Source: an uncultured Lachnospiraceae bacterium (GTDB lineage: Bacteria > Bacillota > Clostridia > Lachnospirales > Lachnospiraceae). Taken from it: a DNA stretch of 49,675 nucleotides. The position numbers and the translations under genes are program-made. Shown here piece by piece: positions 37,542-48,000 of this stretch. Numbering within the stretch: position 1 is the first letter of the stretch; every line of letters begins with the position of its first letter. The notes below the pieces were generated by a model, which was not told where the DNA came from, made no database searches, and saw nothing but the letters and a program-made list of their open reading frames with translations. The DNA is taken from positions 1 to 49,675 of the forward strand of contig CAMUYA010000025.1 of NCBI GenBank assembly GCA_947164865.1. The letters run 5' to 3'.

Positions 37542-37973
37542 TCAATTACTCCGTTTCTCATTTAGTTTGGTACTTATATATTCAAGCAGGCTCTCTCTTG
37601 AGCCAGATTTGATAACATATCCGTCCGGTTTAAGTTCCATAACCTTTGCAATGGCCTCTTCGCTTCCGTTTCCCGTAAGAAACACTATGGGAATGTGAGC
37701 ATAGGAAGGCTCCCGTCTGATAAGTCCGAACACCTCGGGGCCATCGCATCCCGGCATTTCATAGTCAAGCAGTATCAGGTCCACCATGTTATCGGCAGGC
37801 ACTTTCCCAAGGAAAGTGGTCGCCTTTGAGCCGTCGGTGATAACATCAACCTTGTATATATCTTTTATCCATTCTCTCACCATTCTGGCAAAAGAAGGAT
37901 CGTCGTCTATTATCAAAACACGGCTTTTTCTTACATTTTCATCAGAAACCGCATTTATATGCAGTTCATCCAT
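37542..37973 (-). CDS. Single-domain response regulator (CheY-like receiver)
   Basis: 143 residues consisting of one receiver domain with a short N-terminal extension and no output domain. Acidic pocket D23/D24 in VLIIDDDPSF, phospho-acceptor D70 in LILLDYEMPG, T100 in VFLTGNG, and K122 in GYVIKSG (Lys-Ser instead of the usual Lys-Pro). It could accept phosphate from the Hpt domains of the hybrid kinases encoded 2-10 kb upstream, with the AGCS transporter gene in between. That link is inference. ATG at 37973. Confidence 0.93.
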   Translation of the reverse strand: MDELHINAVSDENVRKSRVLIIDDDPSFARMVREWIKDIYKVDVITDGSKATTFLGKVPADNMVDLILLDYEMPGCDGPEVFGLIRREPSYAHIPIVFLTGNGSEEAIAKVMELKPDGYVIKSGSRESLLEYISTKLNEKRSN

Positions 37974-38026
37974 ATTCTACCTCCGAATTTTGCGCATCCA
38001 GATTCATTATATCCGTATAGCATCTA

Positions 38027-39553
38027 TCAATCAAATCCTTTTTGGAGCACAGCTCTTACGGCATCCCTCTGTATATCGGGGTCATAAGACAGCATTGGTT
38101 CTATATCCTTATGCCTGAACTTTCTTTGTTTATAATTCCTGGTAAGCTTAACAATAAGCGGCGAAAGAGATATTATTCCGATAAGGTTAGGTATCATCAT
38201 AAGACCGTTAAATGTATCCGAAATGCTCCAGGCAAGATTCGATTCCACCACCGCTCCGAAAGTGATCAGCATGATAAATATCACACGGTACACTTTGGAC
38301 CATGTCACTCCCATCAGATACTCGGTGACCTTGGTCCCGTAATACGACCATCCCATCACAGTGGTAAAGGCAAACAGTGTCACGCAGATCACCACAAACC
38401 ATTCACCAGGCTTCCCCAAAGTGTTTCCAAAGGCCAAGGCAACCAATGTATCATCATTCACTTCCGATATCACAAGCCCGGTATTTAAGTCTATTGCTCC
38501 GCTGCTTAATACGACAAGTGCCGTCATAGTGCAGATGACCATAGTGTCCACAAACACTTCGGCTATGCCCCACAGCCCCTGCTTTACGGGTTCTCTCACA
38601 CAGCTGTTGCTGTGCACCATTACAGATGATCCGAGACCTGCTTCATTGGAAAACACACCTCTTTTGCATCCGTTTTTTATGGTGTTCATAGCCAGCTGAA
38701 CAGCTGTACCGGCCATGCCTCCGCCGATAGCTTTGGGCCCCAGTGCAAATCTGAAGATCGAAGAAAACACTTCGGGTACGGATTTTATATGAAGTATTAT
38801 GATCAGCAGGCATCCCAATACATACATCACCGACATAAAGGGAACAAGCCTTTCCGATACGGCAGCCAGTCTTCTGAACCCGCCGAAGATAATGATCGCG
38901 GCAGCCAGAGTAAGAACAAGACCTATCACAAGGTTGGCTGTAGGAATTCCCATAAATGTTTCGGCGGATGTATCAAGCGCCGATGTGGACTCAAAATAGA
39001 TCCTGATCTTGTTGATCTGACCCATGTTTCCGATTCCGAAGGAAGCCAGCATAGCAAATATGGAAAAGAGTATTCCAAGGAATGTTCCAAGAGGTTTTAA
39101 GTGCTTATATCCTCCAAGCCCGTCCTGCAGGTAATACATCGGTCCCCCCGACCATGCACCGTCCTTGTTTCTTCTTCTGAAATACACTCCGAGCACGTTC
39201 TCGGAATACTTGAGCATCATTCCGAAAAACGCGGCCACCCACATCCAAAAGATCGCTCCCGGCCCTCCCGTACAGATAGCGGTCGATACCCCCGCTATAT
39301 TACCCGTTCCGATAGTGGCACACAGAGCGGTACAAAAAGTACGAAGCTGTGAGTAGGCACCTGCATCATTGACTATCCTTCCTCTTTTGTACATAATGCC
39401 AAAGGTGTTTCTGATCCAGTGCCCTATATGAGTTATCTGAAAAAATCCGGTAATGACGCTGCATATAAACCCCGTGCCAAGCAGAAGCACAATTCCGAAT
39501 GTCCCCCAGGCAAATTCATATACCGCATCATTTATCCTGATCACTGTATCCAT
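38027..39553 (-). CDS. Sodium:alanine (amino acid) symporter, AGCS family
   Basis: Na+- (or H+-) coupled uptake of alanine/glycine-type amino acids at the cytoplasmic membrane. About 508 residues with roughly 11 transmembrane helices. The conserved CATIGTGNIAGVSTAICTGG segment near residues 78-97, GGPMYYLQDGLG near 137-148 and FSNEAGLGSSVMVHS near 300 are family signatures. The reading frame starts with TTG at 39556, immediately followed by ATG at 39553, which is the likely start. It lies 33 bases after the DegV-kinase gene and 53 before the receiver gene, so it may be part of the same transcript. Confidence 0.95.
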   Translation of the reverse strand: MDTVIRINDAVYEFAWGTFGIVLLLGTGFICSVITGFFQITHIGHWIRNTFGIMYKRGRIVNDAGAYSQLRTFCTALCATIGTGNIAGVSTAICTGGPGAIFWMWVAAFFGMMLKYSENVLGVYFRRRNKDGAWSGGPMYYLQDGLGGYKHLKPLGTFLGILFSIFAMLASFGIGNMGQINKIRIYFESTSALDTSAETFMGIPTANLVIGLVLTLAAAIIIFGGFRRLAAVSERLVPFMSVMYVLGCLLIIILHIKSVPEVFSSIFRFALGPKAIGGGMAGTAVQLAMNTIKNGCKRGVFSNEAGLGSSVMVHSNSCVREPVKQGLWGIAEVFVDTMVICTMTALVVLSSGAIDLNTGLVISEVNDDTLVALAFGNTLGKPGEWFVVICVTLFAFTTVMGWSYYGTKVTEYLMGVTWSKVYRVIFIMLITFGAVVESNLAWSISDTFNGLMMIPNLIGIISLSPLIVKLTRNYKQRKFRHKDIEPMLSYDPDIQRDAVRAVLQKGFD

Positions 39554-39586
39554 CAAAGATCTAAACCTTCCGTATACAAATTCCTA

Positions 39587-42500
39587 TTACTGATCAAGTA
39601 TTTCAAGAATACTGTCATAATCAAAGTTTTCCGACAGATCACGAATCCTGCCAAGCTTTTCCAGTTCGCTCTCAGGTAAAGACAGATCCGAAAGCTCATG
39701 ATATACCTCTTCTATGGAGTCATAATCCATATTATCGGCAGCCTCGCGAAGCCTCGCATAGTAACCGTTCATTCTGTCTTCGTCTATAACAGGCTTTCCG
39801 GGTAATGTACCGCTTCCGACAGAATTCCTTTTCTCCTCTCCCGCAAATATACTGTCAAGCTTTCCGGAAAAACTGCGGTAATCGGCTATCATGGAATCGT
39901 GATTCTCATTGATATATGCCGTATCATTTCCTTTTCCGGCATCTTCAAGCTTTTGTGCCTTCTGAGCCAGATCCATAGCGCCGATCAGCTTTGCCGAGCT
40001 CTTAAGAGCATGCACCTTGATGGTATAATTCTTCCAGTCACCTGCGGAGTAATACTTTTCAATCTCACTGCTCTTTGCATCTATGGAATCATAGAATATC
40101 CTGAGCACCATCCTGAAAGCTTCCTCTGATCCGCTGTTTTTAAGCGCTCTTTCGCTATCGATTCCCTCTATATCATCATATGGTGTTTTGCCGTCCTCTT
40201 CTTCGGGAGTTTTCTCCTCCGCCGCTGATGCTCCCTTCACGCTTCCCGGACTGTATTCAATGACCGGCGTACCCTGGTCGGGCTCATTATCACGATTGAG
40301 ATCCTCCAAGTATGAAGCTATATTATAAGACTTATTGGACTTTACAAAGTACAGGATACCGAATGTGCCCGGTCCGCAGTTTGATGATATGGCTGCAGAC
40401 GCCTGCTGGATAACAATATTCTCAAAATAAGCATATTTTCCGATTTCTTCTTTTATCCAGTCCAGTGTTTCGGTGGGCACATCCATATAGGTGATGAAAG
40501 CAACCTCCGGATCAGGAATGATATCGACAGGGAATGCACTTGCAATATATTTTTTGTATGCACTCTTCGTCTTACCCATCCAGATACCGCCTATGCGCGA
40601 CCTGTCATTCATTACCGTAATAATAGGGTGCAGATTAAGTGTCCTTGCAAGATAATCTGTAGTATGACTCACATGACCCTTTCTGGCCATGTATTCGGTT
40701 TTATCGATCACAAAGCTGCATCTTAAATGGCTTCTGACTTCTTTCAGCTCGGATATTATATCCTGTACCGGGATATTCTGCTGAACCAGCTTATATGCTA
40801 TCAGCACCAGTAATCCCGTTGCACTGGAAAGACATCCGGAATTGATAACCGTCACATTGTCAAATGATTTCGCCGCCTCCGAAGCCAGCTTATAATCCTG
40901 GCTCATGGTGGAAGCCAGTGAAATATGGATCAGGTGGTGTGCCTTTTTCAGTGCGGAAGAGAAAAACTCCGTATACGCCGATTCGTCAGGCGGAGCCGAC
41001 ACCGCGTTCTTGCCCGATCGAATATAACGGATAAGCTCGTTTGCATCCATCTGGGTTCCGTCTTTGAATACGCCGTCATCGGTATGGATAAGAAACGAAA
41101 TAAGCTTGAGATTAAGCCTTCTTATTACGCTGTCAGGCAGATCGCACATTCCGGTGGAAGTGATCACCACCGAAGCTTTTCCGGAATATCCCGAAGAAGT
41201 GTTTATATCTTCGCTCATGCTCATGACCTTCTTGTTACCTGTAAGCTTGTCCTGAGATATATGCTTCATGAGCATTTTTTCAAGAGCATCTCCTGATACG
41301 GGCTTTACCAGATATCCGTCAAATCCCGCTCTGTTGTACAGATCCCTGTTAGCGCTGCCGGCATTTGCCGTAAGAACTACCACAGGCGTGGTCCTGTTAA
41401 GACCTCCTGCCTGGTTTCTGATGCGTTCAAGACATTCAACTCCGTCCATCCACGGCATAAGATGATCCATGAGGATCACGTCGAATTTCTTATCAAGAGT
41501 GAGTTCCAGAGCCTCTTTTCCGCTTAGAGCCTTGTCGATAACAACCTCTGTATCCTCAAGAAGCTTTGTTTCAACCTCAAGGTTCATTTCATTATCGTCG
41601 ACGATAAGGATCCTTGCATCGGGAGCCTTAAAGCTGCTCTCGTAAATGCTGCGCTTAACATTCTGCTGATTATGTATATTGAGCTCACCTATTGCGGTTT
41701 TATCCGAAATGCCCTGCTTTAAAAGCACCGTAAAGCTGGAGCCCTCACCGTATACACTGTTTACGGTAATGGTTCCTCCCATAAGCTCGGTAAGCTGTTT
41801 TACGATGGAAAGGCCAAGGCCTGTGCCTTCGATATGCCTGTTCTTTTCCTCATCGACTCTCTTGAAAGCATCGAAAAGATAGGGAAGAGATTCCTTTTTG
41901 ATACCCATTCCCGTATCGGAAATGGTAATGCTCAGCATTACATGATCTTCGTCTTCCAGAGTGCTTTCAATATGTAGATCAATATAGCCCTCTTTGGTAT
42001 ATTTAACCGCATTATTCAGGATATTGATCATTATCTGTTTTATTCTGACTTCGTCGCCGTAAAGAACGGAAGGCACATCGGGATCAATATCAACATTAAA
42101 CTTAAGTCCCTTGTCGCTTGCCCTGAGCCAGATCATATTTACGATCTCGGAAAGCATATCACCCACGCGATAATCGACGGGAACAATATCCATGCTGCCG
42201 GCTTCTATCTTCGAAAAGTCCAGGATATCATTTATAAGCGCAAGAAGCATCTTTCCGGCGCCCTGTATTCCGGATGCCTCTTTGATTATCTCGTCCGAAG
42301 CTTTCTGATCCCTGAGGATAACCTCATTGAGACCAAGGATGGAGTTGATGGGCGTACGGATCTCGTGACTCATGCTGGAGAAAAATCTGTTCTGGGCACG
42401 CGTAAGATCCTCGGCTCTCTCCGCTTCTTTCCTGGCTCTGTTATTCTCGTCCTTATAGAGTTTATTCTGAAACTGCATCATTACGAAGGAAATCAGTCCG

Positions 42501-43009
42501 ATCAGAATAATAGCGATCAGAATATCCGTGAAAAACGAAAGATCATCATGAGGTTCCACCAGATCAGGGAAATTGTACTCCAACAGCAGGCATCCGGACG
42601 ATACCGCAAATATCGCACAAAGGTCGATGATCCTCCATACGCCGTGAATAACAAGTCCCACATACAGACAGGCAAAAATAGACCATAGTATTCCGGCTCC
42701 CTTTATTCCGCCCCCGGAAAAATACAGCCCCGGAAGCGCTATAAATATCAGAATGACCGTAAGGATCCTTATGGCTATCCTGAGTCTGTCAAAGTTAAGG
42801 CAGATAATGGTTACGGTGGGCAGGAAAATGAGTATCCCCACCATTACCATGATCTCGGTAAAATCATGCCCGATAATGATCTCCAGAATAAATCCGGTTA
42901 TAGCGGCCAGCTCGGTGATGCCTGCGAATCCCAGGAACATCTTCTCCGTCAGATCCCGGTATGGATCGGCGATATACGATCTGATTTTTGCGATCAGTTT
43001 CTTGATCAT
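39587..43009 (-). CDS. Membrane hybrid histidine kinase with inserted DegV-type domain and Hpt
   Basis: 1140 residues. Order: six or so transmembrane helices (about 24-180), a short coiled linker, HisKA with H215 (SMSHEIRTPINSIL), HATPase (N332/N333, DTGMGI 365-370, GTGLGLSI 395-402), receiver (D471/D472, D515, K569), a DegV/EDD domain (about 612-890), an acidic linker, Hpt with H1000 (IKVHALKSSAKLIGA), and a C-terminal helical module (about 1078-1140) shared with the hydrogenase-kinase. DegV hallmarks: VVITSTGMCDLPDSV, SAPPDES, SLASTMSQDYKLAS, KGHVSH and NCGPGTFGILYF. DegV proteins bind fatty acids, so a lipid ligand could tune the relay, by inference. The start overlaps the preceding kinase stop as ATGA. 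Confidence 0.9.
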   Translation of the reverse strand: MIKKLIAKIRSYIADPYRDLTEKMFLGFAGITELAAITGFILEIIIGHDFTEIMVMVGILIFLPTVTIICLNFDRLRIAIRILTVILIFIALPGLYFSGGGIKGAGILWSIFACLYVGLVIHGVWRIIDLCAIFAVSSGCLLLEYNFPDLVEPHDDLSFFTDILIAIILIGLISFVMMQFQNKLYKDENNRARKEAERAEDLTRAQNRFFSSMSHEIRTPINSILGLNEVILRDQKASDEIIKEASGIQGAGKMLLALINDILDFSKIEAGSMDIVPVDYRVGDMLSEIVNMIWLRASDKGLKFNVDIDPDVPSVLYGDEVRIKQIMINILNNAVKYTKEGYIDLHIESTLEDEDHVMLSITISDTGMGIKKESLPYLFDAFKRVDEEKNRHIEGTGLGLSIVKQLTELMGGTITVNSVYGEGSSFTVLLKQGISDKTAIGELNIHNQQNVKRSIYESSFKAPDARILIVDDNEMNLEVETKLLEDTEVVIDKALSGKEALELTLDKKFDVILMDHLMPWMDGVECLERIRNQAGGLNRTTPVVVLTANAGSANRDLYNRAGFDGYLVKPVSGDALEKMLMKHISQDKLTGNKKVMSMSEDINTSSGYSGKASVVITSTGMCDLPDSVIRRLNLKLISFLIHTDDGVFKDGTQMDANELIRYIRSGKNAVSAPPDESAYTEFFSSALKKAHHLIHISLASTMSQDYKLASEAAKSFDNVTVINSGCLSSATGLLVLIAYKLVQQNIPVQDIISELKEVRSHLRCSFVIDKTEYMARKGHVSHTTDYLARTLNLHPIITVMNDRSRIGGIWMGKTKSAYKKYIASAFPVDIIPDPEVAFITYMDVPTETLDWIKEEIGKYAYFENIVIQQASAAISSNCGPGTFGILYFVKSNKSYNIASYLEDLNRDNEPDQGTPVIEYSPGSVKGASAAEEKTPEEEDGKTPYDDIEGIDSERALKNSGSEEAFRMVLRIFYDSIDAKSSEIEKYYSAGDWKNYTIKVHALKSSAKLIGAMDLAQKAQKLEDAGKGNDTAYINENHDSMIADYRSFSGKLDSIFAGEEKRNSVGSGTLPGKPVIDEDRMNGYYARLREAADNMDYDSIEEVYHELSDLSLPESELEKLGRIRDLSENFDYDSILEILDQ

Positions 43010-45054
43010 AATGCCGCATCACCTCCCTTTTCAAAATATTGGGGAAGGACTTTTTGCATTACTCTTTCAAAATCCGATATATCGACGGGTTTTGCTATAA
43101 ATCCGTCGAAGCCTTCATTCATGAACATCTCTCTCGCACCGGAAACGGCATTTGCGGTAAGTGCCACAACCGGCAGCGTTTTCCCTTTCTCGAATGCCAC
43201 CTTCTTTATGATCTTCATTGCTTCCACGCCGTCCATCTCGGGCATCATGTGATCCATGAAAACAATATCGTAATGGTTGTCGTTACACTTCAAAATAGCT
43301 TCCTGACCGCTTATGGCAGTATCCACATTCATTTCATAATCTCTGAAAAGTCCCGTTGCCACCACAAGATTCATAGGCTCATCATCTACAACAAGAGCTC
43401 TTACTCCGTTAAATACAGGTTTTACATAGTTCTCGGTACCTTCAATATTCACAGCATCTCTGCCTTCATTAAGGATCTTAATGGCAGGATATGCATATAT
43501 CGGTTTGGGCATAATAATAACTCTGCTTCCGGGATTTGCTTTAAAATCCTTTTCGGCAGATACCGCCACAACGATATCACTCTTGCTTAGACTGTCAAAG
43601 TATTCGGGATCAGCATTGTACTCTTCTTCACCCATAAAGATATATTTGACGTCCAGCTTGTATCTAAGCTTTTCGATCTCCTTGACCGTCTCCACCGAAT
43701 AAAGCTGCACATGCATGCCGGAGGCAAGATTCGTTGCCATATATCTGTAAAAATCACGCACCTTGGGTGTTTTGTACTTATCAGATCTGACATGAAACAG
43801 AATGTCACCTTTAACCCTGTCCGTAAGCGCCAGACACGGCCTTGAATCTACAACGGTCTGCGGAACAGTCACACGCACTGTGGTGCCCGAGCCTTTTTCA
43901 CTCTCGATCTTTACGAATCCTCCCATTTTGTGGGCAAATCCGTATACTATGAAGAGCCCCAGTCCGATTCCTCCGGAGCTGCGGTTACGTTTTTTGTTTG
44001 CCTGATAGATCCCTTCGGATACGGAATTCAGATCCTTCATATCCATTCCTATTCCGGTATCGTTCATCTCGATACAAAGGTTTACGCCATATTCGGTTTC
44101 CTCTGTGTACATTCTGAGGTATATTCCGCCGCTTTTGGTGAACTTGACGGCGTTTTCAAGAAGATGTCTGAATATCTTGTGAAGCTTTTTGATATCACCG
44201 CGCATCACCGACGGTGCATTGGGATCAATATCCACAATAAGCTCAAGGTCCTTTTCATTTTCAGATAATCTGAAATTGGTCACAACGTCATTCATGAGGG
44301 ATGTACACATGTAATCCTCTTCCTCAAAGATCACCTTGTTTCTCTTACACTCTGTGTAATCCTGTATATCCTCGATCTGATTGGCCAGCCTGATTCCGGC
44401 ATTCTTAATTGCATAGCCTTCCTCGTCGTCGCTCTTTTTGGTAAGGAGTTCGGACATTCCGTTTACAACATTTATGGGAGTGCGTAGCTCGTGGGATATG
44501 TTGGATAAAAAGTCCTCCATATCAGACTCGTAATCCTCTATTCTCTCATCCCTTTCCGCAATGGAATCCTGCGCTTCTTTTCTGTCCCAGATCATCCTGC
44601 GGCAGCAGAAATAAAGGAGCGTCACAAATGACACATGCAATACGATCCTTGATATCTCCGGCGAATCAAAGGATCCGTTAGCCTTGTAAGCAAGGTGTAT
44701 CTGAATACCCAAAAGGATGAAGTATTCAACGAGGAACAGATTGATCATGTAATAATGATCAAAAAAGGAATATGCCAGCATAACCAGAGAGACCACAAGC
44801 GCTATATCAAAAAAACTGGTCTCATGCACGCCGTGATAAAAGACTGCCATCATGGCATATACCAGATAATACGGTTTCCTTCCCTCAAACGACGGTCTGC
44901 CGGAAAGATTCATGATCCAGATAAAAGTTGTAGCAATGATTATTACGGGCGGAACCCAGAATTCCCATCCCAGTATAATGCTCTCCACCGTCAGCGCTAT
45001 ACAGGCGATAGACGCGAAAAATATAATGAATTTTTCATGCTTTGATTGATTCAT
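43006..45054 (-). CDS. Membrane hybrid histidine kinase with pseudo-receiver and receiver
   Basis: 682 residues. Six predicted transmembrane helices (about 8-155), HisKA with H188 (NISHELRTPINVVNG), HATPase (N301, DTGIGM 332-337, GGIGLGLFIV 361-370), a receiver-like region without the acidic pocket (about 405-530, ending MPKPIYAYPAIKIL), and a complete C-terminal receiver (D557/D558, D601 in FMDHMMPEMDG, K655). It has no Hpt, unlike both neighbours, so its receiver would need an Hpt in trans, which the adjacent kinases could supply. It lies 15 bases after the hydrogenase-kinase gene and overlaps the next gene by four bases. The sensed signal is unknown; no periplasmic domain of size is visible. 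Confidence 0.9.
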   Translation of the reverse strand: MNQSKHEKFIIFFASIACIALTVESIILGWEFWVPPVIIIATTFIWIMNLSGRPSFEGRKPYYLVYAMMAVFYHGVHETSFFDIALVVSLVMLAYSFFDHYYMINLFLVEYFILLGIQIHLAYKANGSFDSPEISRIVLHVSFVTLLYFCCRRMIWDRKEAQDSIAERDERIEDYESDMEDFLSNISHELRTPINVVNGMSELLTKKSDDEEGYAIKNAGIRLANQIEDIQDYTECKRNKVIFEEEDYMCTSLMNDVVTNFRLSENEKDLELIVDIDPNAPSVMRGDIKKLHKIFRHLLENAVKFTKSGGIYLRMYTEETEYGVNLCIEMNDTGIGMDMKDLNSVSEGIYQANKKRNRSSGGIGLGLFIVYGFAHKMGGFVKIESEKGSGTTVRVTVPQTVVDSRPCLALTDRVKGDILFHVRSDKYKTPKVRDFYRYMATNLASGMHVQLYSVETVKEIEKLRYKLDVKYIFMGEEEYNADPEYFDSLSKSDIVVAVSAEKDFKANPGSRVIIMPKPIYAYPAIKILNEGRDAVNIEGTENYVKPVFNGVRALVVDDEPMNLVVATGLFRDYEMNVDTAISGQEAILKCNDNHYDIVFMDHMMPEMDGVEAMKIIKKVAFEKGKTLPVVALTANAVSGAREMFMNEGFDGFIAKPVDISDFERVMQKVLPQYFEKGGDAAL

Positions 45055-45069
45055 GGTTACTTTGCTGTT

Positions 45070-48000
45070 TTATTTGTCTTTTAAAAGCTCGACTATGAGA
45101 TCGTAATTAAAATCGGAAAAGGCATTCTTTATATCAGAGATAAGCTTTTCATCGGATTTAGGGATCCTGTACTCGCCCATCTCGTCAAAGATGCACTCGA
45201 TGGTATCGCAGTCCATTGTTTCGGCAGCGGATCTGATTCCTTTATACACTTCATACATAAACTCGTCATTAGCTTCCGGCTTTGAAGCTTCCGCAGCTTC
45301 GTCGGAGGCAAACACAGGCTTTAAAATCTCGGCAAAGCTTCTGAATTCTTCTATAAGTTCCCTGTGCTTATCGATGATAAAGGCAATATTCCCCTCTTTA
45401 CCCGCCATTTCAAGATTAAATGCTTTTTCACCCAGATCGGCAGCTCCTATGATTCTTGCAGAGCTCTTAAGGGCATGAACTTTGATGGTATAATTACCGA
45501 AATCATTCTCGTCATAGAATCTTTCAAGCTCATCCGCTTTATCGCTAACAGAATCATAAAATACCTTTAAAAGAGGCAGATAAGCCTGAACCGAGCCGCT
45601 GTTTTTGATCCCGGCATCGATGTCTATCATGCCGGTATCCGCAATGATATCCAGCTTCTCATCCAGCCCCTCATCAGGTTCCTGCACAGCTTGCACGTCA
45701 CCTGAGGATTCGGATCTTATCTTTTCCTTCGGCAGAAATCCCAGAAGGATCTCCTCCAGCTTTTCATACTCGATAGGCTTGGTAAGATAATCATCAAATC
45801 CCTGGGATAAATACTCTGCTTTGGCACCGGCCACCGCATTGGCTGTCAGGCATACACAGGGTATATTATGATTGGGATTATCGTATTCTGCCCTGATTTC
45901 CCTTAAGGTTTCCACGCCGTCTTTATCAGGCATCATGATATCCATAAAGATGACATCATATTTCTTTTCGCGGGACATCTCCACAGCCTCGAAGCCGTCA
46001 TTGGCGAAATCTATCTTTACACATGTCTGCATAAGAAGATTTCCGAAAACGATCAGATTCATCTGATTGTCATCAACCACAAGCACTTCCGCTTCGGGAG
46101 CCACAAATCTTTCCCTGTAGGCCTTTCTAAGGCCCAGATCCTCAATGTAGGAGTCACGATAATTTCCCAGCTTTGCGCTTCCTCTCACGCCCTGCTTTAT
46201 GGAAAATGAAAATGATGAGCCCTCTCCGTATATGCTTTCAACATTAAGCTCGGAGCCCATAAGTTCAAGCAGGCCTTTGGTGATGCTCATTCCGAGACCC
46301 GCGCCTTCAATATTGCGGTTTCTGTTTAGTTCTATTCTGTCAAACTGATTAAAGAGTCTGGGAAGATCTTCTTCCTTGATGCCTATTCCCGTATCCCGTA
46401 CACTCACATCAAGCATAATGCTTTCAGGATCATCCTCCACGGAAGAGTACCCTATTCCGAACAGAATACTGCCCTTCTGAGTATACTTTACGGCATTTGT
46501 AAGCAGGTTACTTACGACCTGCTTAATACGCTTCTGATCTCCGTACAGATTCTTGGGCGTTTCGGGATTAATATCAAATAATAGCTTGAGATCTTTCTCC
46601 TCAGCGCTTTTACGTATTGAATTTATCAGATCGTTTATCGTTGACGAAAGATCGTATTCCGATGATTCGATCTGTATGGCACCCGAATCGATCTGTGAAA
46701 AATCAAGTATATTATCAACAAGCCCTATCAGAGAGTTTCCCGCTGTTCTGATGGTTTCGGAATATGAAGTGATATCCGGATCTTCGCTCTCTCTCAAAAT
46801 AAGCTCATTCATACCGAGAATGGCATTTATCGGCGTGCGTATCTCATGGGACATATTTGCCAGAAATGCTGTCTTGGCACGGTTTGTCTCCTCAGCGATG
46901 GCCTTCTCGAATTCCAGCTCCCTGACCATGGTCTTTTCGTAGTAAATGCAATTTTCTTTATGGTTAAACCCATTGTGGATAGCCGTAGCCATCTGCCGGC
47001 AGGATTCATATCCGCAGCATGTGCAATCTATACATCTCGAATCGTCGGTGAGCTTGTTCATACTGATAAAAATCTCTTCAAGCTCTGCCTCATTGGGGAT
47101 CTCATATTTGCATTCCTCGGATCTGTCGGTATAGCTTCTCAGATAATCCTTCAGATCAAGATTCTCAAACTGCTTATTGTAGTTGGTAAGGCGCTCCTCG
47201 GGAGTATCGGGCCTTGACCACGCGTTTCCGCTCTCCTTTTTCTTGGAGTTTTCCCGTATATTAAGCAAGCTGTACAGAGCGTCATCCGTTTTGGATTTGG
47301 ACGGACTTACAGCGGTACCGCATATGCATCCCTTCTCGCAGTTTAAAGCATCGATAAACAGAAAAGGAGTCTTATTGTCTTTTATCCTGTCTGCATTCTG
47401 ATGCATCCATTCATAGAGATGTCTCTCGCCTTCGATCTGGCGGATAAACACATCATCACCGAGAAACCATTTGACATTTTCGGCAAGTCCGCCGGGAGTT
47501 GGATAAAAAGATCCGAGGCCGTATTCTATCTCGCTTCCGACAGGATCACCGCTTATGCCTTTCTCTTTGACGTATTTCATCAGATGCTCGAAAGTGACAT
47601 TATACTGTACAAGACCGGCATTATGAGGGTCCTCTATCTCAAGCTTTTTAGCTATACAGGGGCTGATAAAGGCAAATTTATCGGTAATTCCCATTTCCTT
47701 ACGCGCATAGATCGCCGCGCACATAAGAGGGCTCTGCACGGGGAACAGCTTTGGAAGGAGCTCGGGCAGATATCTCTCAAGATATGAAACAAGTGCCGGA
47801 CAGGGCTGGGATATTCCGCCAAGGAAGTTGTACTTTGTGATGTAATTAAGATATCCCCATGTGGTTATATCCGCACCGAATGAGACGCTGATAACGCGCT
47901 TTACGCCCATCTTCTTTAGTCCGCCGATAACGCTTTCGTATTCGTCGGGATAATTTGCCTTAAACGCAGGCGCAAGAAGTATGGAGATCTCCTCTCCGTT

